NCBI RefSeq assembly: GCF_021129175.1
Contig: NZ_JAJOHV010000031.1
Coordinates: forward strand, 1 to 64,000
DNA from: Chromobacterium piscinae
Lineage (GTDB): Bacteria; Pseudomonadota; Gammaproteobacteria; Burkholderiales; Chromobacteriaceae
Length of the DNA: 64,000 nt
Reading direction: 5' to 3'
Shown here: piece after piece, positions 52,642 to 63,622 of the stretch
How the letters are laid out: each line of letters starts with the position of its first letter
Position numbering within the stretch: the first letter of the stretch is position 1
Made by a program: the position numbers and the translations under genes
The notes under the pieces: generated by a model
The model's input: the letters and a program-made list of their open reading frames with translations, nothing else
Told to the model about the DNA's origin: nothing
Databases searched by the model: none

Positions 52642-54705
52642 TCAGTTGAATCGGTAGTCCACCGTCACGCCGACCGTGCGCGGGGCACCGACTACGCCCA
52701 GATTGTTGCTGCGGGACGCGATCTGGGAATACAGCACACCGCGGTTGGTCAGGTTGTTGACGTAGGCGCGCAGCCCCCAGCGGGCATCCTCGTAGCCTGT
52801 GTTCAGGTTGACCACGGTGTAGTCGCCGGCTTTCAGGTTAGGATCGTTGGTGATTTCCGAATAATAGGACCCGACGCGGTTCAGGCTGCCGCCAACATAG
52901 AAGTTATGCGGCAGGCGCTGTTTGAAGCCTAGATTGATGGTCGTGTGCGGCGCATAGTTGAACTGGTTGCCTAGAATGCCGGGGTGGGCTGCATCGGTTG
53001 CGGTCACCTTGGTGTTGAGCAAACCAAGACCGGCGCTGATCGTCAGCATTGATGTCACCCGGGCCTTACCCTCCAGCTCTAGACCGTAGCTTTCGCCCTT
53101 GGGGATATTGGTAAAGCGAGAGCTGCCGTTCGTCTGCTGCATCGCCTGGTAGCCAGTGTATTGGTTGAAGAAGGCATTGGCGTTGAGGCTGACCCGGTTG
53201 TCCAAGAAGGTCGAGCGGCTGCTCAGTTCATAGGCTGTGACCTCTTCCTTGTTGTAGGTGTAGTACACATAGTTGTCGTCAAGACCAGAGCCTCCGGCGT
53301 TGTAGCCCTTACGAGCTGTCAGCCCCAGCGTGGTGTCCTGACTGTAGCGATAGCTTAAGCCTGCCTTGGGCAGGAACAAAGTTTCGCCCATATTGTAGTT
53401 CGCCTGGCTTTGCCCCCCGACGTCCGGGTTAAACGCGGTGTTGCGGCGCTGCATTTCACGTTCGATGCGGCCGCCCAGATTTAAACTCCATTTGTCGCTG
53501 AGTGCCAAGGTGGTTTCGCCGTAGAGCGCCGCTGTCTTGAGACGATCCTTGGCCAATAGGTTGGGGAACCGGAAAGTGTGCAGGTTTTGGTCACGATCGT
53601 AGTAGTAGACACCCATCATCCCGCTAAGCCAGCCGTTCTGCGGCGCATAGGCCAACCGTGCCTCGACGGTATTGCTTTTCTCGTCCAAACGCATGTTCAG
53701 CGGAGGAGTGTCGGTATCCTTGAATGTGCTGACGTTGTCCGAATGACCTAGCAGCAGGTGGGCGGTCCAGGCATCGTTGAACTGGTATTGCAGATCGGTG
53801 CTAACAGTGTTATTGAACGAATCCTGATAGCGTGCCTGGGTGGATAAGCGATGGTATTGGTAGTCGAAGTAGTTGCCATCGACATAGTTCAGGTACTCGC
53901 CTCTGTCCTTGCGATGGGACACGGTCAGCTTGGCGGTGAGGCCTGGCAGCGCGCTGGGCTTCCACAGCAATTTGCCGCGGTAGCTGCTGTGATTGATCTG
54001 AGATCCATCCCAAGGCATTTGGCCCGGGTAGTCGATGAAACCGTGTCCGTTCAGACCTTCCGCGGTCAGGCGGAAGGCCAGTTCGTCGGTGATCGGGCCG
54101 GAGATCATGCCAGCCAGCGTCACTTTTCCATCCCTGTTCTCATAACCGGCGCGCAGCGCGCCCTCCCAGTCGAAGGTCGGGTCCTTGGTGTTGACCACGA
54201 TGGCGCCGGCCATGGTGTTGCGGCCTTGGGTGGTGGACTGCGGGCCGCGCAGCACTTCAATCTGCTCCACGTCCCATGGGCTGGCGTCGACGTAGCGCTG
54301 GCCGTTCCAGCTTTCCGACATGCCGTCCACCGTGGTGCTGACGCGCGGGCGGGAGCCGGAGACCAGCGTGTTGTAGCCGGTGCCGGGACCGGTGCCTTCC
54401 ACGCCGCGGATATTGACGATGCCGGCGCCGTTGAGCGAGGCGTTGGGCGTTGCGGCCGCCGCGTCATAGACCGATTTGATCTCGCCAGTGTCGGCGTCGT
54501 GCAGCACCGTAACTGCGGTGGTGGTGTCTTTCAGCGAACGGTTAATCTTCTCGCCGGTGACGGTCACTGTGGGCAGGGCGGCGTCTTGTTGGTCGGCCGG
54601 AGCCGCCAGCGCGGAGTGGGGCAGCGCCATGCCTCCCAGGCAGGCCAGGGCCAGCAGGGTGGCGTGGGCCAGGGTGTCGCGCTTGCGGTGCGGGAGTTTT
54701 TCCAT
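52642..54705 (-). CDS. TonB-dependent siderophore receptor
   Basis: 687 aa. Signal peptide ends near SALAA. TonB box-like LPTVTVTG (about 44-51), plug domain with IVNIRGVEGTGPGTGYNTLVSGSRPRVSTTVDGMSE and VEQIEVLRGPQSTTQGRNTMAGAIVVNTKDP, then a 22-strand barrel ending in VGVTVDYRFN with a penultimate aromatic residue. Takes up a ferric siderophore, most likely the catecholate made by the adjacent NRPS. Divergent from fes across a Fur box. Equivalent genus genes have been called vbuA/cbuA; I cannot tell which this is. Confidence 0.92.
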   Translation of the reverse strand: MEKLPHRKRDTLAHATLLALACLGGMALPHSALAAPADQQDAALPTVTVTGEKINRSLKDTTTAVTVLHDADTGEIKSVYDAAAATPNASLNGAGIVNIRGVEGTGPGTGYNTLVSGSRPRVSTTVDGMSESWNGQRYVDASPWDVEQIEVLRGPQSTTQGRNTMAGAIVVNTKDPTFDWEGALRAGYENRDGKVTLAGMISGPITDELAFRLTAEGLNGHGFIDYPGQMPWDGSQINHSSYRGKLLWKPSALPGLTAKLTVSHRKDRGEYLNYVDGNYFDYQYHRLSTQARYQDSFNNTVSTDLQYQFNDAWTAHLLLGHSDNVSTFKDTDTPPLNMRLDEKSNTVEARLAYAPQNGWLSGMMGVYYYDRDQNLHTFRFPNLLAKDRLKTAALYGETTLALSDKWSLNLGGRIEREMQRRNTAFNPDVGGQSQANYNMGETLFLPKAGLSYRYSQDTTLGLTARKGYNAGGSGLDDNYVYYTYNKEEVTAYELSSRSTFLDNRVSLNANAFFNQYTGYQAMQQTNGSSRFTNIPKGESYGLELEGKARVTSMLTISAGLGLLNTKVTATDAAHPGILGNQFNYAPHTTINLGFKQRLPHNFYVGGSLNRVGSYYSEITNDPNLKAGDYTVVNLNTGYEDARWGLRAYVNNLTNRGVLYSQIASRSNNLGVVGAPRTVGVTVDYRFN

Positions 54706-54855
54706 CGTTCCAGATTCCTCATTGTGGTTATTGTCAGATTGACCGGGGGCGGTTCTGCGGCGTCGTCTGGCTGGCGAGGAATCGTTGGCTAATGCGGCGG
54801 ACGGAACTGTGGGGCCGGTGCTGACCCGTTGAGATCGTTGCGATCAACAGATACG

Positions 54856-54874
54856 AATGATAATATTTATCATT
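54856..54874. promoter_or_regulatory. Fur box between the receptor and fes
   Basis: AATGATAATATTTATCATT, a near-perfect 19-bp dyad of the Fur consensus, placed to repress both divergent transcripts. Confidence 0.85.
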
Positions 54875-54957
54875 AACAATATGCAATAACTTAACGCGAA
54901 TTGAATTGGCCGGCAGCGGCCGCATTCATTGCGCGGCCTGGATCGGTGGAGAGCGTT

Positions 54958-56277
54958 GTGGAATTGAATCAAGTGGCAGTGGAAAGCGCGGCTTGGCTGC
55001 AACATCCGGAAGCGGGCGAACCGCAATGGTGGGACCGGCAGGCCTCCGCGGGCGCGCCGCTGCGCGAGCGGCTGCCGGACGGGCGCGTATGCGTGACTTT
55101 CTTGTGGCGAGATCCGGCCGGCGGTCCTGCAGCCTCGTCCATCGTCCGCGTGTACGCCGACGTCAACTCTGTCACCGACCACCACAGCCCGCAGCCGCAA
55201 TCGTTGTCCCGCCTGGGCGATACCGATGTCTGGTGGTGGCAGGCGGTGTTGCCGGCTGATTGGCGCGGCAGTTACGCCTATATCCCGGCAGCGGCCGGAC
55301 AGACGCCTCCCGTTCCCGGCGACGATGCCCGCGAAAGCCGGCTGCGGCACCGCGAATGGTGGCTGAGCATCATGGCCCAGGCCATCGCCGATCCGCTCAA
55401 CCCCGCCGCCGGCTACCGCAGCAGCTGGGGCGCCAGCTTGTCGCCGCTGCATCTGCCCGACGCGCCGGACCAGTCCGCCTGGACTGCCTGGGACAAAACC
55501 GGGAAGGGGGCCGACCCGGGCCGCCTGACGGAGATCCGCTGGGACAGCGCCATGCTCGGCAAGGCGCGACGGGTCTGGATCTACCACACTGGCGCGGTTT
55601 CTGTCGGACAATGGGCCGAGAGGCCGCTGGCGATCCTGCTGGACGGCCAGCATTGGGCGCAGCGCCTGCCGGTGTTCGCCGCGCTGGACGAGGACACCCG
55701 CCGCGGCCGTTTGCCGCCCGCGGTGTACTTGCTGGTGGACAGCATCGACGGCAAGCACCGCGAGGAAGACCTGCCCTGCAACGCCGAATTCTGGCGGGCC
55801 TTGCAAAAGGAACTGCTGCCCCAGGCGGCGCTGATCGCGCCGTTCAGCGGCCGGGCCGATTGCACCGTGGTGGCCGGGCAGAGCTATGGCGGCCTGGCGG
55901 CGATGTTCGCCGGGCTCAACTGGCCGGACCGTTTCGGCTGCGTGCTCAGCCAGTCCGGCTCGTTCTGGTGGCCGAGCGTGGAATTGCATGAAAAGGCGCG
56001 CGCGGCGAGCGCCCGGCGTCTGCCGGGCAGCAAGGGCCGCTTGACCGAGCAGCTGGAGGCCGGCGAGACGCCGCCCGGACGGCTGCGCGTGTTCCAGGAG
56101 GTGGGCAGCCGCGAGGAGGTGATGGTGGACGTCAACGACAGCCATCGCGCGGCGCTGGAGGGCGCCGGGCACGACGTGCATTACCAGATATTCGAGGGAG
56201 GGCATGATTGGCTGTGCTGGCGCGGCGGTTTGTTGCAAGGGCTGGGCTGTCTGTGGCGGCCCTGGGTCGCCCCCTAA
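54958..56277 (+). CDS. fes: Enterochelin esterase Fes-like hydrolase
   Basis: 439 aa with a GTG start preceded by GGAGAG; an upstream TTG (54901) lacks an SD. N-terminal Fes domain ([29 protein letters not shown]), then an alpha/beta hydrolase with nucleophile motif [13 protein letters not shown] (Ser309) and catalytic His in EGGHDWLCW (His416). Hydrolyses ferric catecholate siderophores in the cytoplasm to release iron. First gene of the fes-mbtH-entF transcript under the Fur box. Confidence 0.9.
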   Translation: MELNQVAVESAAWLQHPEAGEPQWWDRQASAGAPLRERLPDGRVCVTFLWRDPAGGPAASSIVRVYADVNSVTDHHSPQPQSLSRLGDTDVWWWQAVLPADWRGSYAYIPAAAGQTPPVPGDDARESRLRHREWWLSIMAQAIADPLNPAAGYRSSWGASLSPLHLPDAPDQSAWTAWDKTGKGADPGRLTEIRWDSAMLGKARRVWIYHTGAVSVGQWAERPLAILLDGQHWAQRLPVFAALDEDTRRGRLPPAVYLLVDSIDGKHREEDLPCNAEFWRALQKELLPQAALIAPFSGRADCTVVAGQSYGGLAAMFAGLNWPDRFGCVLSQSGSFWWPSVELHEKARAASARRLPGSKGRLTEQLEAGETPPGRLRVFQEVGSREEVMVDVNDSHRAALEGAGHDVHYQIFEGGHDWLCWRGGLLQGLGCLWRPWVAP

Positions 56278-56348
56278 AACAAACCAGAATCGTCCGAAGG
56301 CGGGCTAGGCCCGCCTGCAGGCCGGCTCGCCTTGCTGGAGTGTTCGCC

Positions 56349-56561
56349 ATGAGCGCGGAGCAAACCAACCCTTTCGATGACGAAAGCCTTTCCTTTCTCG
56401 TCCTGGTAAATCACCAGGACCAGCACAGCCTGTGGCCGTCGCAACTCGCGTCGCCCTCGGGCTGGCGCGCCGTATTCGGCCCGGCCGGCCGCGGCGCGTG
56501 CGTTTCCTATCTCGACGCCAACTGGACCGACATCCGCCCGCGATCGCTGCGCAGCGGTTAA
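56349..56561 (+). CDS. MbtH-like protein
   Basis: 70 aa from [13 protein letters not shown]. Diagnostic family residues are present: [44 protein letters not shown]. Binds and activates the adenylation domain of the NRPS encoded 104 bp downstream (YbdZ with EntF in E. coli). Confidence 0.95.
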   Translation: MSAEQTNPFDDESLSFLVLVNHQDQHSLWPSQLASPSGWRAVFGPAGRGACVSYLDANWTDIRPRSLRSG

Positions 56562-56664
56562 GGCCGCCGGTTCCTCATCTTCGCATCGTCTCGCCCATGC
56601 CTCAGGCCTGGGCGCGGCCGGCTGCGCGCCGGCCGTTCCGATTACCCGCATCCGGGGAAGCATC

Positions 56665-59600
56665 GTGTTGAGCATTGAAACAAAATCCTCCGCCGTCGAG
56701 CGCGAGCTGCCGCTGTTCGGCTCGCAATTGGGCATCTGGCTAGCGGACCAGATCGTCGAACAAAAGAACACCTACACCGTCGCCCATTGCGTCGAACTGG
56801 ACGGCGCGATAGACGCCGAGCGGCTGCGCCAGTCCATTCGCCTGGGCCTGGCCGAGGCCGACACCGTCGTCGCCCAGTACCTGGAAACGCCGGACGGCGC
56901 GGCGCAGCTTCTGCGGCAAGGGCTGAGCGCCGAGAACCTGCCTCTTCCAGAAATCCATGACCTGAGCGCCGAGGCCGATCCGGAAAGCCTGGCTCGGCTG
57001 TGGATGCGCGAAGACTTGTCCGCGGATCTACCTGCCGACGGCGAGCGGCCGCTGTATCTGCACCGCCTGTTCAAGCTGGCTGGCGGCGCCGGCGAGCGCT
57101 GGTTCTGGTATCAGCGTTACCACCATGTTTGCGTCGACGGCTACAGCTTCGCCGCGCTGACCCGCCGCATCTCCGACCTCTACCAGGCGCTGGGCCGCGG
57201 GGAAGCGCCGTCGCCGTCGCCATTCGTTTCTTTCGCCGATGTCGCGGCCGAGCGCGACGCCTACCTGGCTAGCCCGCGCTGCGAGGAAGACCGCGCGTTC
57301 TGGCGCGACTACGCTGCCGCGCTGCCGTCTCCATCCACCTTGTCCGCGCGCGACGCGCTGGCAGGCGACGGCGCGGCCAATGTCGACGTGCTGCGGCGGC
57401 GGTTTGAAATCGCCGGAGGAACGGCGGCGCCGCAGGCCATGGCGGCCGTTTTCGCCTACCTGGCCAGGATGGGCGGCAAGAGCCGGGTGGCGATCGGCAT
57501 GCCTTTCATGCGTCGCATGGGGTCGGCGGCGCTGCGGGCCGTGGGCCCGGTGGTCAACGTGCTGCCGGTGGCGCTGGACGTCAGCGACGGCGACGAGCTG
57601 GCTACGCTGGCGCGGCGGCTGGCCGATGAATTGAAGCGGGTGCGCCGCCATGAGCGCTACGACGCCGAGCAGATCCAGCGCGACAGCGGCATGGTCGGCT
57701 CCCGCCGCGCGCTATACGGCGCGACGCTGAACCTGAAGATCTATGACCAATCTCTGCGGCTGGGCGAGGTGGCGGGCGTCACGCTGCCGCTGGCGGTGGG
57801 ACCGATCGACGACATCGAATTCGGCCTCTGGCAGCAGGGCGAGGCGCTGGTGGTGGAGCTGAGCGCCAATCCGGCGCGCTACGACGCGGCGGAGCTGGAA
57901 TGGCATGCGTGGCGGCTGCGCGGCTTCATCGCCGCCTTGGCCGGCGGCGCGACGGTGGACGAAGCGCCCTTGCACAGCGCGGCGGAGCGAATGGTGCTGG
58001 ACGAATGGTCGCAAGGCCCGCGCATCAGCGCGCCGGCCGGCGTGCGTACCGCGCTGGACGTGTTCCTGCAAAGCGCCGCGCAATATGAAAACGAAACCGC
58101 GCTGGCGTGCGGGAGCGAACGGCTGAGCTATGGAGAGCTATCGGCCCGCGTCGCCCAGCTGGCGCGCGAGCTGCTCTCGCGCGGCATCGGCGACGGCAGC
58201 GTGGTCGGCGTCGCCGTACCCCGCAGTGTCGACACCGTGGTGGCGATACTGGGCACGCTGGCGGCCGGCGCAGCCTTCCTGCCGCTGGATCTGGATTATC
58301 CGCCGGAGCGGCTGGCGATGATGTGCGAGGATGCCGGGCCGGCGCTGCTGCTGACCCGCTCCGACGTCCGCGACCGGTTGCCTGAACTGCCGGCGCTGTG
58401 CCTCGACGATGGCGAGATCCGCGCGCGGTTGGCCGTCCGTGCCGACCAGCCGCTGGACGATGCGGAACGGCTGCGGCCGCTGGATGGCGACCGGCTGGCC
58501 TACATGATCTACACCTCCGGCTCCACCGGCAAACCGAAAGGCGTGATGATCGCCCACGCCAGCTTCCTCAATCTGCTGCTGAGCCAGCAGACTGGACTGT
58601 TTGGCGACTTCGTCCGTTCCCGCGGCCGCCGCGTGCGCACGATGCAGACCGCCTCGCTGTCCTTCGATGGCGCGCTGGAGCAGCTGTTCTGGCTCTTCAT
58701 GGGCCAGGAAGTGCATCTGTGCGACGAGGAGCTGCGCCGCGACGCCCAGCAGCTGGTGGAACTGGCGCGCCGCGAACGCATCGACGAGATGGACGTGCCG
58801 CCGTCGCTGCTGCGGCAGATGCTGGACTGCGGCCTGATGGACGACGGCCACTGGCAGCCCGGCATGGTGATGGTGGGCGGCGAGGCGGTGCCGCCGGCGC
58901 TGTGGAAGGAGATGCGCGGCTACTCGCAGCTGCATTTCCATAATTTCTACGGCCCGACCGAATACACGATCTCGGCGCTGGGCGCGCCGGGTACCATCGC
59001 CGAAGAGCCGGTGGTGGGGCGGCCTGTGGCCAATACCCGCGCGCTGGTGCTGGACGCCGCGCTGCGCCCGGTGGCCATAGGCGTGGCCGGCGAGCTGTAC
59101 CTAGCCGGCGCCGGCCTGGGCCTGGGTTATCTGAACCGCCCGTCCTTGACCGCGGCCCGCTTCGTCGCCAGCCCCTTCGGCGACGGCGAACTGATGTACC
59201 GCACTGGCGACCTGGTGCGCTGGAACGCCCGCGGCCAGATGGACTTCATCGGCCGTGTCGATCATCAGGTCAAGGTGCGCGGCTTCCGCATCGAGATGGG
59301 CGAGGTGGAGCACGCGCTGGCCAGCCTGCCCGGCGTCAACGCCGCCGTGGTGCTGGCCGAGGCGGTGGGCGGCAGCCACCGCCTGATTGCCTATTGCACG
59401 ATGGCCGACGACGGCCGCCACGAGGAGGCCGGCCTGTCCGCCGCCTTGCTGGCGCAAGTGGCCGAAACGCTGCCCGACTACATGATGCCGTCGGCGCTGG
59501 CGGTGCTGCCGGAATGGCCAGTCAACATCAACGGCAAGATAGACCGCAAGCAACTGGCGGCCATGGACGACGCGCTGGCCGGCGATGCGCCCCAGGCCGC

Positions 59601-60630
59601 CGAGGCCACGCCGCTGGAGCGGCAGATCATGGAAGTGTGGAGCCAGGTGCTGGGCCGCATGCCGGAAGGACCGCACGCCAACTTCTTCGCGCTGGGCGGC
59701 AAGTCGCTGCAGGCGATACAGGCCGCCAATCGGCTGGCCCAGTTGCTGCAGCGCGAAGTCGCCGTATCGGCGCTGTTCAGCTACAACACCGTCGCCGCGC
59801 TGGCGCAGGCGCTGAGCGCGCCGGCCGCCCACCGGCCGCCATCAGCCAGCCAGGGCGGCGAATTCGCGCCGCTGCTGACCATCCAGCCGGGCAAGCTGCC
59901 GGCGCTGTTCTGCCTGCACCCGGCGGAAGGCCTGTCCTGGTGCTACCTGGGACTGGCGCGCCACCTGCCGGACACCGCCATCTACGGCCTGCAGGCCGCC
60001 GGCATCCAGGGCGAGCTGCCCGCCAGCTTCGACGCGATGGTAGCCGACTACATCGCCCGCATGCGCGCCGTCCAGCCGCATGGCCCGTACCGGCTGCTGG
60101 GCTGGTCGCTGGGCGGCGCGCTGGCGCAGGCGATGGCCGCAGCGCTCGCCGACGCCGGCGAAGCCGTTGAGCTGCTGGCGCTGATGGACAGCTACCCGGT
60201 CAGCAGCTGGCAAGGCCGGCCCGAGCCGACCCTGCACGACGCGCTGGTGACCGTGCTCAGCGTCAACGGCGAGGTGGACGCCGACGCCGATGGCCTGCCG
60301 CTGGACAACGACGCCATCTACCAGCGCCTGCTGCGCGCCGGCAGCCCGCTGGCGCCGCTGGGCCGCGCCGCGCTGGAAAAGCTGGGCCAAGCCTCGCTGC
60401 ACGGCATGCGGCTGTTCCGCGATAGCCGCACGCCGGCCTATGCGGGCGATATGCTGCTGTTCCGCGCCGGCCGCCATCCCGGCGACGCGCCGGCGCCGGC
60501 CGACTGGCAACCGCATCTGCAAGGCCGGCTGGACTGCGTGGAACTGGATTGCGACCACTTCGGCATGAGCGATCCGGAACCGATGCGCCGCATCGGCGAG
60601 GAACTGTCGCGCCGGCTGAGCCGCGCCTGA
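56665..60630 (+). CDS. entF: Siderophore NRPS, single module C-A-T-TE (EntF-like)
   Basis: 1321 aa, GTG start with SD GGGGAAG. Condensation domain with HHVCVDG (His153-Gly159), adenylation domain ([39 protein letters not shown]), thiolation domain ([13 protein letters not shown], Ser1014) and thioesterase ([12 protein letters not shown], Ser1148; LDCDHFGM with the His). No epimerisation domain. Eye-aligned specificity residues read D668 G669 E672 D710 M736 G738 F761 I S K, with two acids in the pocket. That differs from the serine code of EntF and suggests a basic substrate. Joins 2,3-dihydroxybenzoate to an amino acid. Confidence 0.92.
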   Translation: MLSIETKSSAVERELPLFGSQLGIWLADQIVEQKNTYTVAHCVELDGAIDAERLRQSIRLGLAEADTVVAQYLETPDGAAQLLRQGLSAENLPLPEIHDLSAEADPESLARLWMREDLSADLPADGERPLYLHRLFKLAGGAGERWFWYQRYHHVCVDGYSFAALTRRISDLYQALGRGEAPSPSPFVSFADVAAERDAYLASPRCEEDRAFWRDYAAALPSPSTLSARDALAGDGAANVDVLRRRFEIAGGTAAPQAMAAVFAYLARMGGKSRVAIGMPFMRRMGSAALRAVGPVVNVLPVALDVSDGDELATLARRLADELKRVRRHERYDAEQIQRDSGMVGSRRALYGATLNLKIYDQSLRLGEVAGVTLPLAVGPIDDIEFGLWQQGEALVVELSANPARYDAAELEWHAWRLRGFIAALAGGATVDEAPLHSAAERMVLDEWSQGPRISAPAGVRTALDVFLQSAAQYENETALACGSERLSYGELSARVAQLARELLSRGIGDGSVVGVAVPRSVDTVVAILGTLAAGAAFLPLDLDYPPERLAMMCEDAGPALLLTRSDVRDRLPELPALCLDDGEIRARLAVRADQPLDDAERLRPLDGDRLAYMIYTSGSTGKPKGVMIAHASFLNLLLSQQTGLFGDFVRSRGRRVRTMQTASLSFDGALEQLFWLFMGQEVHLCDEELRRDAQQLVELARRERIDEMDVPPSLLRQMLDCGLMDDGHWQPGMVMVGGEAVPPALWKEMRGYSQLHFHNFYGPTEYTISALGAPGTIAEEPVVGRPVANTRALVLDAALRPVAIGVAGELYLAGAGLGLGYLNRPSLTAARFVASPFGDGELMYRTGDLVRWNARGQMDFIGRVDHQVKVRGFRIEMGEVEHALASLPGVNAAVVLAEAVGGSHRLIAYCTMADDGRHEEAGLSAALLAQVAETLPDYMMPSALAVLPEWPVNINGKIDRKQLAAMDDALAGDAPQAAEATPLERQIMEVWSQVLGRMPEGPHANFFALGGKSLQAIQAANRLAQLLQREVAVSALFSYNTVAALAQALSAPAAHRPPSASQGGEFAPLLTIQPGKLPALFCLHPAEGLSWCYLGLARHLPDTAIYGLQAAGIQGELPASFDAMVADYIARMRAVQPHGPYRLLGWSLGGALAQAMAAALADAGEAVELLALMDSYPVSSWQGRPEPTLHDALVTVLSVNGEVDADADGLPLDNDAIYQRLLRAGSPLAPLGRAALEKLGQASLHGMRLFRDSRTPAYAGDMLLFRAGRHPGDAPAPADWQPHLQGRLDCVELDCDHFGMSDPEPMRRIGEELSRRLSRA

Positions 60631-60638
60631 AGCCCCGC

Positions 60639-60666
60639 GCCCGGCGCGCGCACTCTCGCGCCGGGC
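60639..60666 (+). terminator. GC-rich hairpin after entF
   Basis: GCCCGGCGCG / CGCGCCGGGC with an 8-nt loop, followed by TTCTCCCC. A strong stem with a weak T-tract. It separates entF from the independently promoted entCEB unit. Confidence 0.5.
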
Positions 60667-60768
60667 TTCTCCCCTCACCTGCGTCAGCAAAATGGATTTT
60701 ATTTTCCATCCAGGCCCGATTGCGCAATTTTTCGATATTCCCAAGGCATGAACAGGGGTATTCGGCGA

Positions 60769-60797
60769 TTGACAGGCGATTACTTTGAATATACATT
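60769..60797 (+). promoter_or_regulatory. Sigma-70 promoter of entCEB
   Basis: TTGACA (60769-60774), 17-bp spacer, TACATT (60792-60797). The predicted start falls inside the Fur box. Confidence 0.8.
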
Positions 60798-60801
60798 GAA
60801 C

Positions 60802-60820
60802 GATAATTATTATCATTATC
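60802..60820. promoter_or_regulatory. Fur box upstream of entC
   Basis: GATAATTATTATCATTATC, 17 of 19 matches to the Fur consensus, covering the +1 region of the entC promoter. Confidence 0.9.
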
Positions 60821-60834
60821 ATCGGAGTTAAGCC

Positions 60835-62013
60835 ATGCACACCCAGTCGGCCACGACCGGCAGCGCCGAAGACGGCGAGTTTTATTTCATGTCGTCCCAC
60901 CGCAGCCTGAAGGCCGGCGGTGTACATGCGCGCATCCACACCCCCGCCCGCGGCGCGCTCGATCCGGACAGCGTGTTCTCCCGCGAAGTGGCGGAAGCCT
61001 TCGCCCGCGCCCGCGCCGACGGCATCGCCTCTCCGGTGCTGATGGGCGCCATCCCCTTCGATATCGACCAGCCCTCCGAACTGTTCATCCCCGCCCGCCA
61101 CGTCTTCTTCGACCGCCAAGAGCGCTTGCAGGCCGCCACCCAGTGCGCCGGCGACGGCGGCAAGGTGGTCGGCTCGCGCAGCATCCCGGACGAACAAGGC
61201 TTCAAGGCCGCCGTCAGCCAGGCCATCGAACAATTCAGCCATGGCGAAATCCACAAAGCGGTGCTGTCCCGCGTGCTGGAGGTGGACTTCGACCGCCCGG
61301 TGTCGGCGGAACGCGTGTTCGACGCCGTGTGCGCGCAAAATCCCAACGGCTACCAGTTCCAGCTGCCGCTGGCCGACGGCGGCCGCCTGGTGGGCGTCAG
61401 CCCCGAGCTGCTGCTGCAGAAGGAAGGCGCGCGCGTGCGCACCTTCCCGCTGGCCGGCTCCGCGAAGCGCCAGAGCGACCCGGCGGCCGACGCTGCCGCC
61501 AGCGCCAGGCTGCTGGACTCGTCCAAGGACCATTACGAGCACAGCCTGGTCATCGACGACATCCAGAGCGTGCTGGGCCCCTATTGCGCCGAGCTGTCCA
61601 TCCCGTCCGCGCCGTCGCTGCTGGGCACCCGCGCGATGTGGCACCTGGGCTCGCAGATAGATGGCGTGCTCGCCGACGCCTCGCTGCCGATTCTGCAGTT
61701 GGCCTGCCGCCTGCACCCGACGCCGGCGATCTGCGGCTTCCCCACCCAGGCTTCCCGCCAGCTGATCCGCGAAATCGAGCCGTTCGAGCGCGGCGTGTTC
61801 AGCGGCATCGTCGGCTGGTGCGACGAGCACGGCAACGGCGAATGGGCTGTGACCATACGCTGCGCCACCGTGGCCGATACCCGCGTGCGGTTGTTCGCCG
61901 GCGCCGGCATCGTCGCCGCGTCCACCCCGGAATCGGAATGGGCGGAAACCCAGGCCAAGCTGGGCACTATGCTGGGCGCCTTCGGCCTGTCCGGCCAGGA
62001 GGCGGCGGCATGA
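60835..62013 (+). CDS. entC: Isochorismate synthase
   Basis: 392 aa. Chorismate-binding fold signatures: ASPVLMGAIPFDIDQPSELFIP, GEIHKAVLSRVLEVDF (general-base Lys), LVGVSPELLLQKEGARVRTFPLAGSAKRQ, SSKDHYEHSLVIDDI, HLGSQIDGVL, LHPTPAICGFPTQASRQLI and the Mg site EIEPFERGVFSGIVGW. Commits chorismate to 2,3-dihydroxybenzoate synthesis. Shares an ATGA overlap with entE. Confidence 0.95.
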   Translation: MHTQSATTGSAEDGEFYFMSSHRSLKAGGVHARIHTPARGALDPDSVFSREVAEAFARARADGIASPVLMGAIPFDIDQPSELFIPARHVFFDRQERLQAATQCAGDGGKVVGSRSIPDEQGFKAAVSQAIEQFSHGEIHKAVLSRVLEVDFDRPVSAERVFDAVCAQNPNGYQFQLPLADGGRLVGVSPELLLQKEGARVRTFPLAGSAKRQSDPAADAAASARLLDSSKDHYEHSLVIDDIQSVLGPYCAELSIPSAPSLLGTRAMWHLGSQIDGVLADASLPILQLACRLHPTPAICGFPTQASRQLIREIEPFERGVFSGIVGWCDEHGNGEWAVTIRCATVADTRVRLFAGAGIVAASTPESEWAETQAKLGTMLGAFGLSGQEAAA

Positions 62014-63617
62014 GCGTAGCCTTCACCCGCTGGCCCGACGATCTGGCGGCGCGCTACCGCGCCGCCGGCTATTGGAATGACCAGCCGATGACCGAGATGC
62101 TGGCGCGGCAATGCCGCGAGCGTCCCGACGCGCCGGCTGTGCTGTGCGGCGAGCGCGAGATCAGCTACGCCGAGCTGGACCGCCGCTCCGACAACCTGGC
62201 CGCCTGGCTGCTGGCGCGCGGCGTGGCCCGCCACGACACCGCGCTGGTGCAGCTGCCCAACGTCGCCGAGTTCTACATCGCGCTGTTCGCGCTGTTCAAG
62301 ATCGGCGCCGCCCCGGTCAACGCGCTGTTCAGCCACCAGAAGCTGGAGCTTTCGGCCTACGCCCGCCAGATCCAGCCCAAGCTGCTGATCGCCGACCGCC
62401 GCCATCCGCTGTTCGGCGACGACGCGATGGCGGACGAGCTGGCCGCCATCTCGCCGGCGCTGAGCGTGCGCTTGTTCGCCAACGACGAACTGGAAGCCGT
62501 GCTGGAGCGAGACTGCGGCGGCGTGCCGGACCAAGCCGGCCCCAGCGCCGCCGACGAAGTGGCGTTCTTCCAGCTGTCCGGCGGCAGCACCGGCACGCCC
62601 AAGCTGATTCCGCGCACCCACAACGATTACTTCTACAGCGTGCGCCGCAGCGCCGAGATCTGCGAACTCGGCCCGCACACCCGCTTCCTGTGCGCGCTGC
62701 CGGCGCCGCACAACTTCCCGCTCAGCTCGCCGGGCGCGCTCGGCGTGTTCCATGCCGGCGGCGCGGTGGTCTTGGCGCCCAATCCGGAAGCGCTGGCCTG
62801 CTTCGCGCTGGTGGAGCGCCACCAGGTGGACATCGCCGCGCTGGTGCCGCCGGCTGTCGCGCTGTGGCTGCAAGCCGCGCCCGGCCGCGAGGCCCAGCTG
62901 AAGAGCCTGAAACTGCTGCAAGTCGGCGGCGCCAGCTTCGCCGAAGCCACCGCCCGCCAGGTGCCGGAAGTGCTGGGCTGCAAGCTGCAACAAGTGTTCG
63001 GCATGGCCGAAGGCCTGGTCAACTACACCCGGCTCGACGACGGCGACGACATCGTCTATGGCTGCCAGGGCCGGCCGATGAGCGACGCCGACGAGGTGAA
63101 GGTGGTGGACGAAGCCGGCCACCCGGTGCCGCTTGGCGCGCCGGGCATGCTGGCCACCCGCGGCCCCTATACCTTCCGCGGCTACTACCTGGCCCCGGAA
63201 CACAATGCCCGCGTATTCGACAACGAAGGCTTCTATTACTCGGGCGATGTGGTGGTAGCCGACGAGCGCGGCTACCTGCGCGTGGTCGGCCGGGTGAAAG
63301 ACCAGATCAACCGCGGCGGCGAGAAGATCGCCGCCGAGGAAATCGAACACCTGCTGCTGCAACACCCGCAAGTGGCCCAGGCCGCGCTGGTGGCGATGCC
63401 AGACGCGATGCTGGGCGAGAAGAGCTGCGCCTACGTGGTGGCGCATGAGGACGGACTGAAATCGGTGGCGCTGCGCCGCTTCCTGCGCGAACAGGGCGTG
63501 GCCGACTACAAACTGCCCGACCGTTTCGAACTGGTGGACACCCTGCCGCTGACCCACGTCGGCAAAATAGACAAACAAGCGCTGCGCGGCATGCTGGCCG
63601 CCGCGGCCGGAGCCTGA
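62010..63617 (+). CDS. entE: 2,3-dihydroxybenzoate-AMP ligase
   Basis: 535 aa from MSVAFTRWPDDLAARYRAAGYWNDQPM. Stand-alone aryl-acid adenylating enzyme: FFQLSGGSTGTPKLIPRTHNDY (P-loop), PAPHNFPLSSPGALGVFHAGGAVV with the Asn of the aryl pocket, VFGMAEGLVNYTRLDD, YSGDVV and the hinge RVVGRVKDQINRGGEKIAAEEIE, ending in HVGKIDKQALRGML with the catalytic Lys. Loads DHB onto the aryl-carrier domain of EntB. Confidence 0.95.
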   Translation: MSVAFTRWPDDLAARYRAAGYWNDQPMTEMLARQCRERPDAPAVLCGEREISYAELDRRSDNLAAWLLARGVARHDTALVQLPNVAEFYIALFALFKIGAAPVNALFSHQKLELSAYARQIQPKLLIADRRHPLFGDDAMADELAAISPALSVRLFANDELEAVLERDCGGVPDQAGPSAADEVAFFQLSGGSTGTPKLIPRTHNDYFYSVRRSAEICELGPHTRFLCALPAPHNFPLSSPGALGVFHAGGAVVLAPNPEALACFALVERHQVDIAALVPPAVALWLQAAPGREAQLKSLKLLQVGGASFAEATARQVPEVLGCKLQQVFGMAEGLVNYTRLDDGDDIVYGCQGRPMSDADEVKVVDEAGHPVPLGAPGMLATRGPYTFRGYYLAPEHNARVFDNEGFYYSGDVVVADERGYLRVVGRVKDQINRGGEKIAAEEIEHLLLQHPQVAQAALVAMPDAMLGEKSCAYVVAHEDGLKSVALRRFLREQGVADYKLPDRFELVDTLPLTHVGKIDKQALRGMLAAAAGA

Positions 63618-63622
63618 ACACA

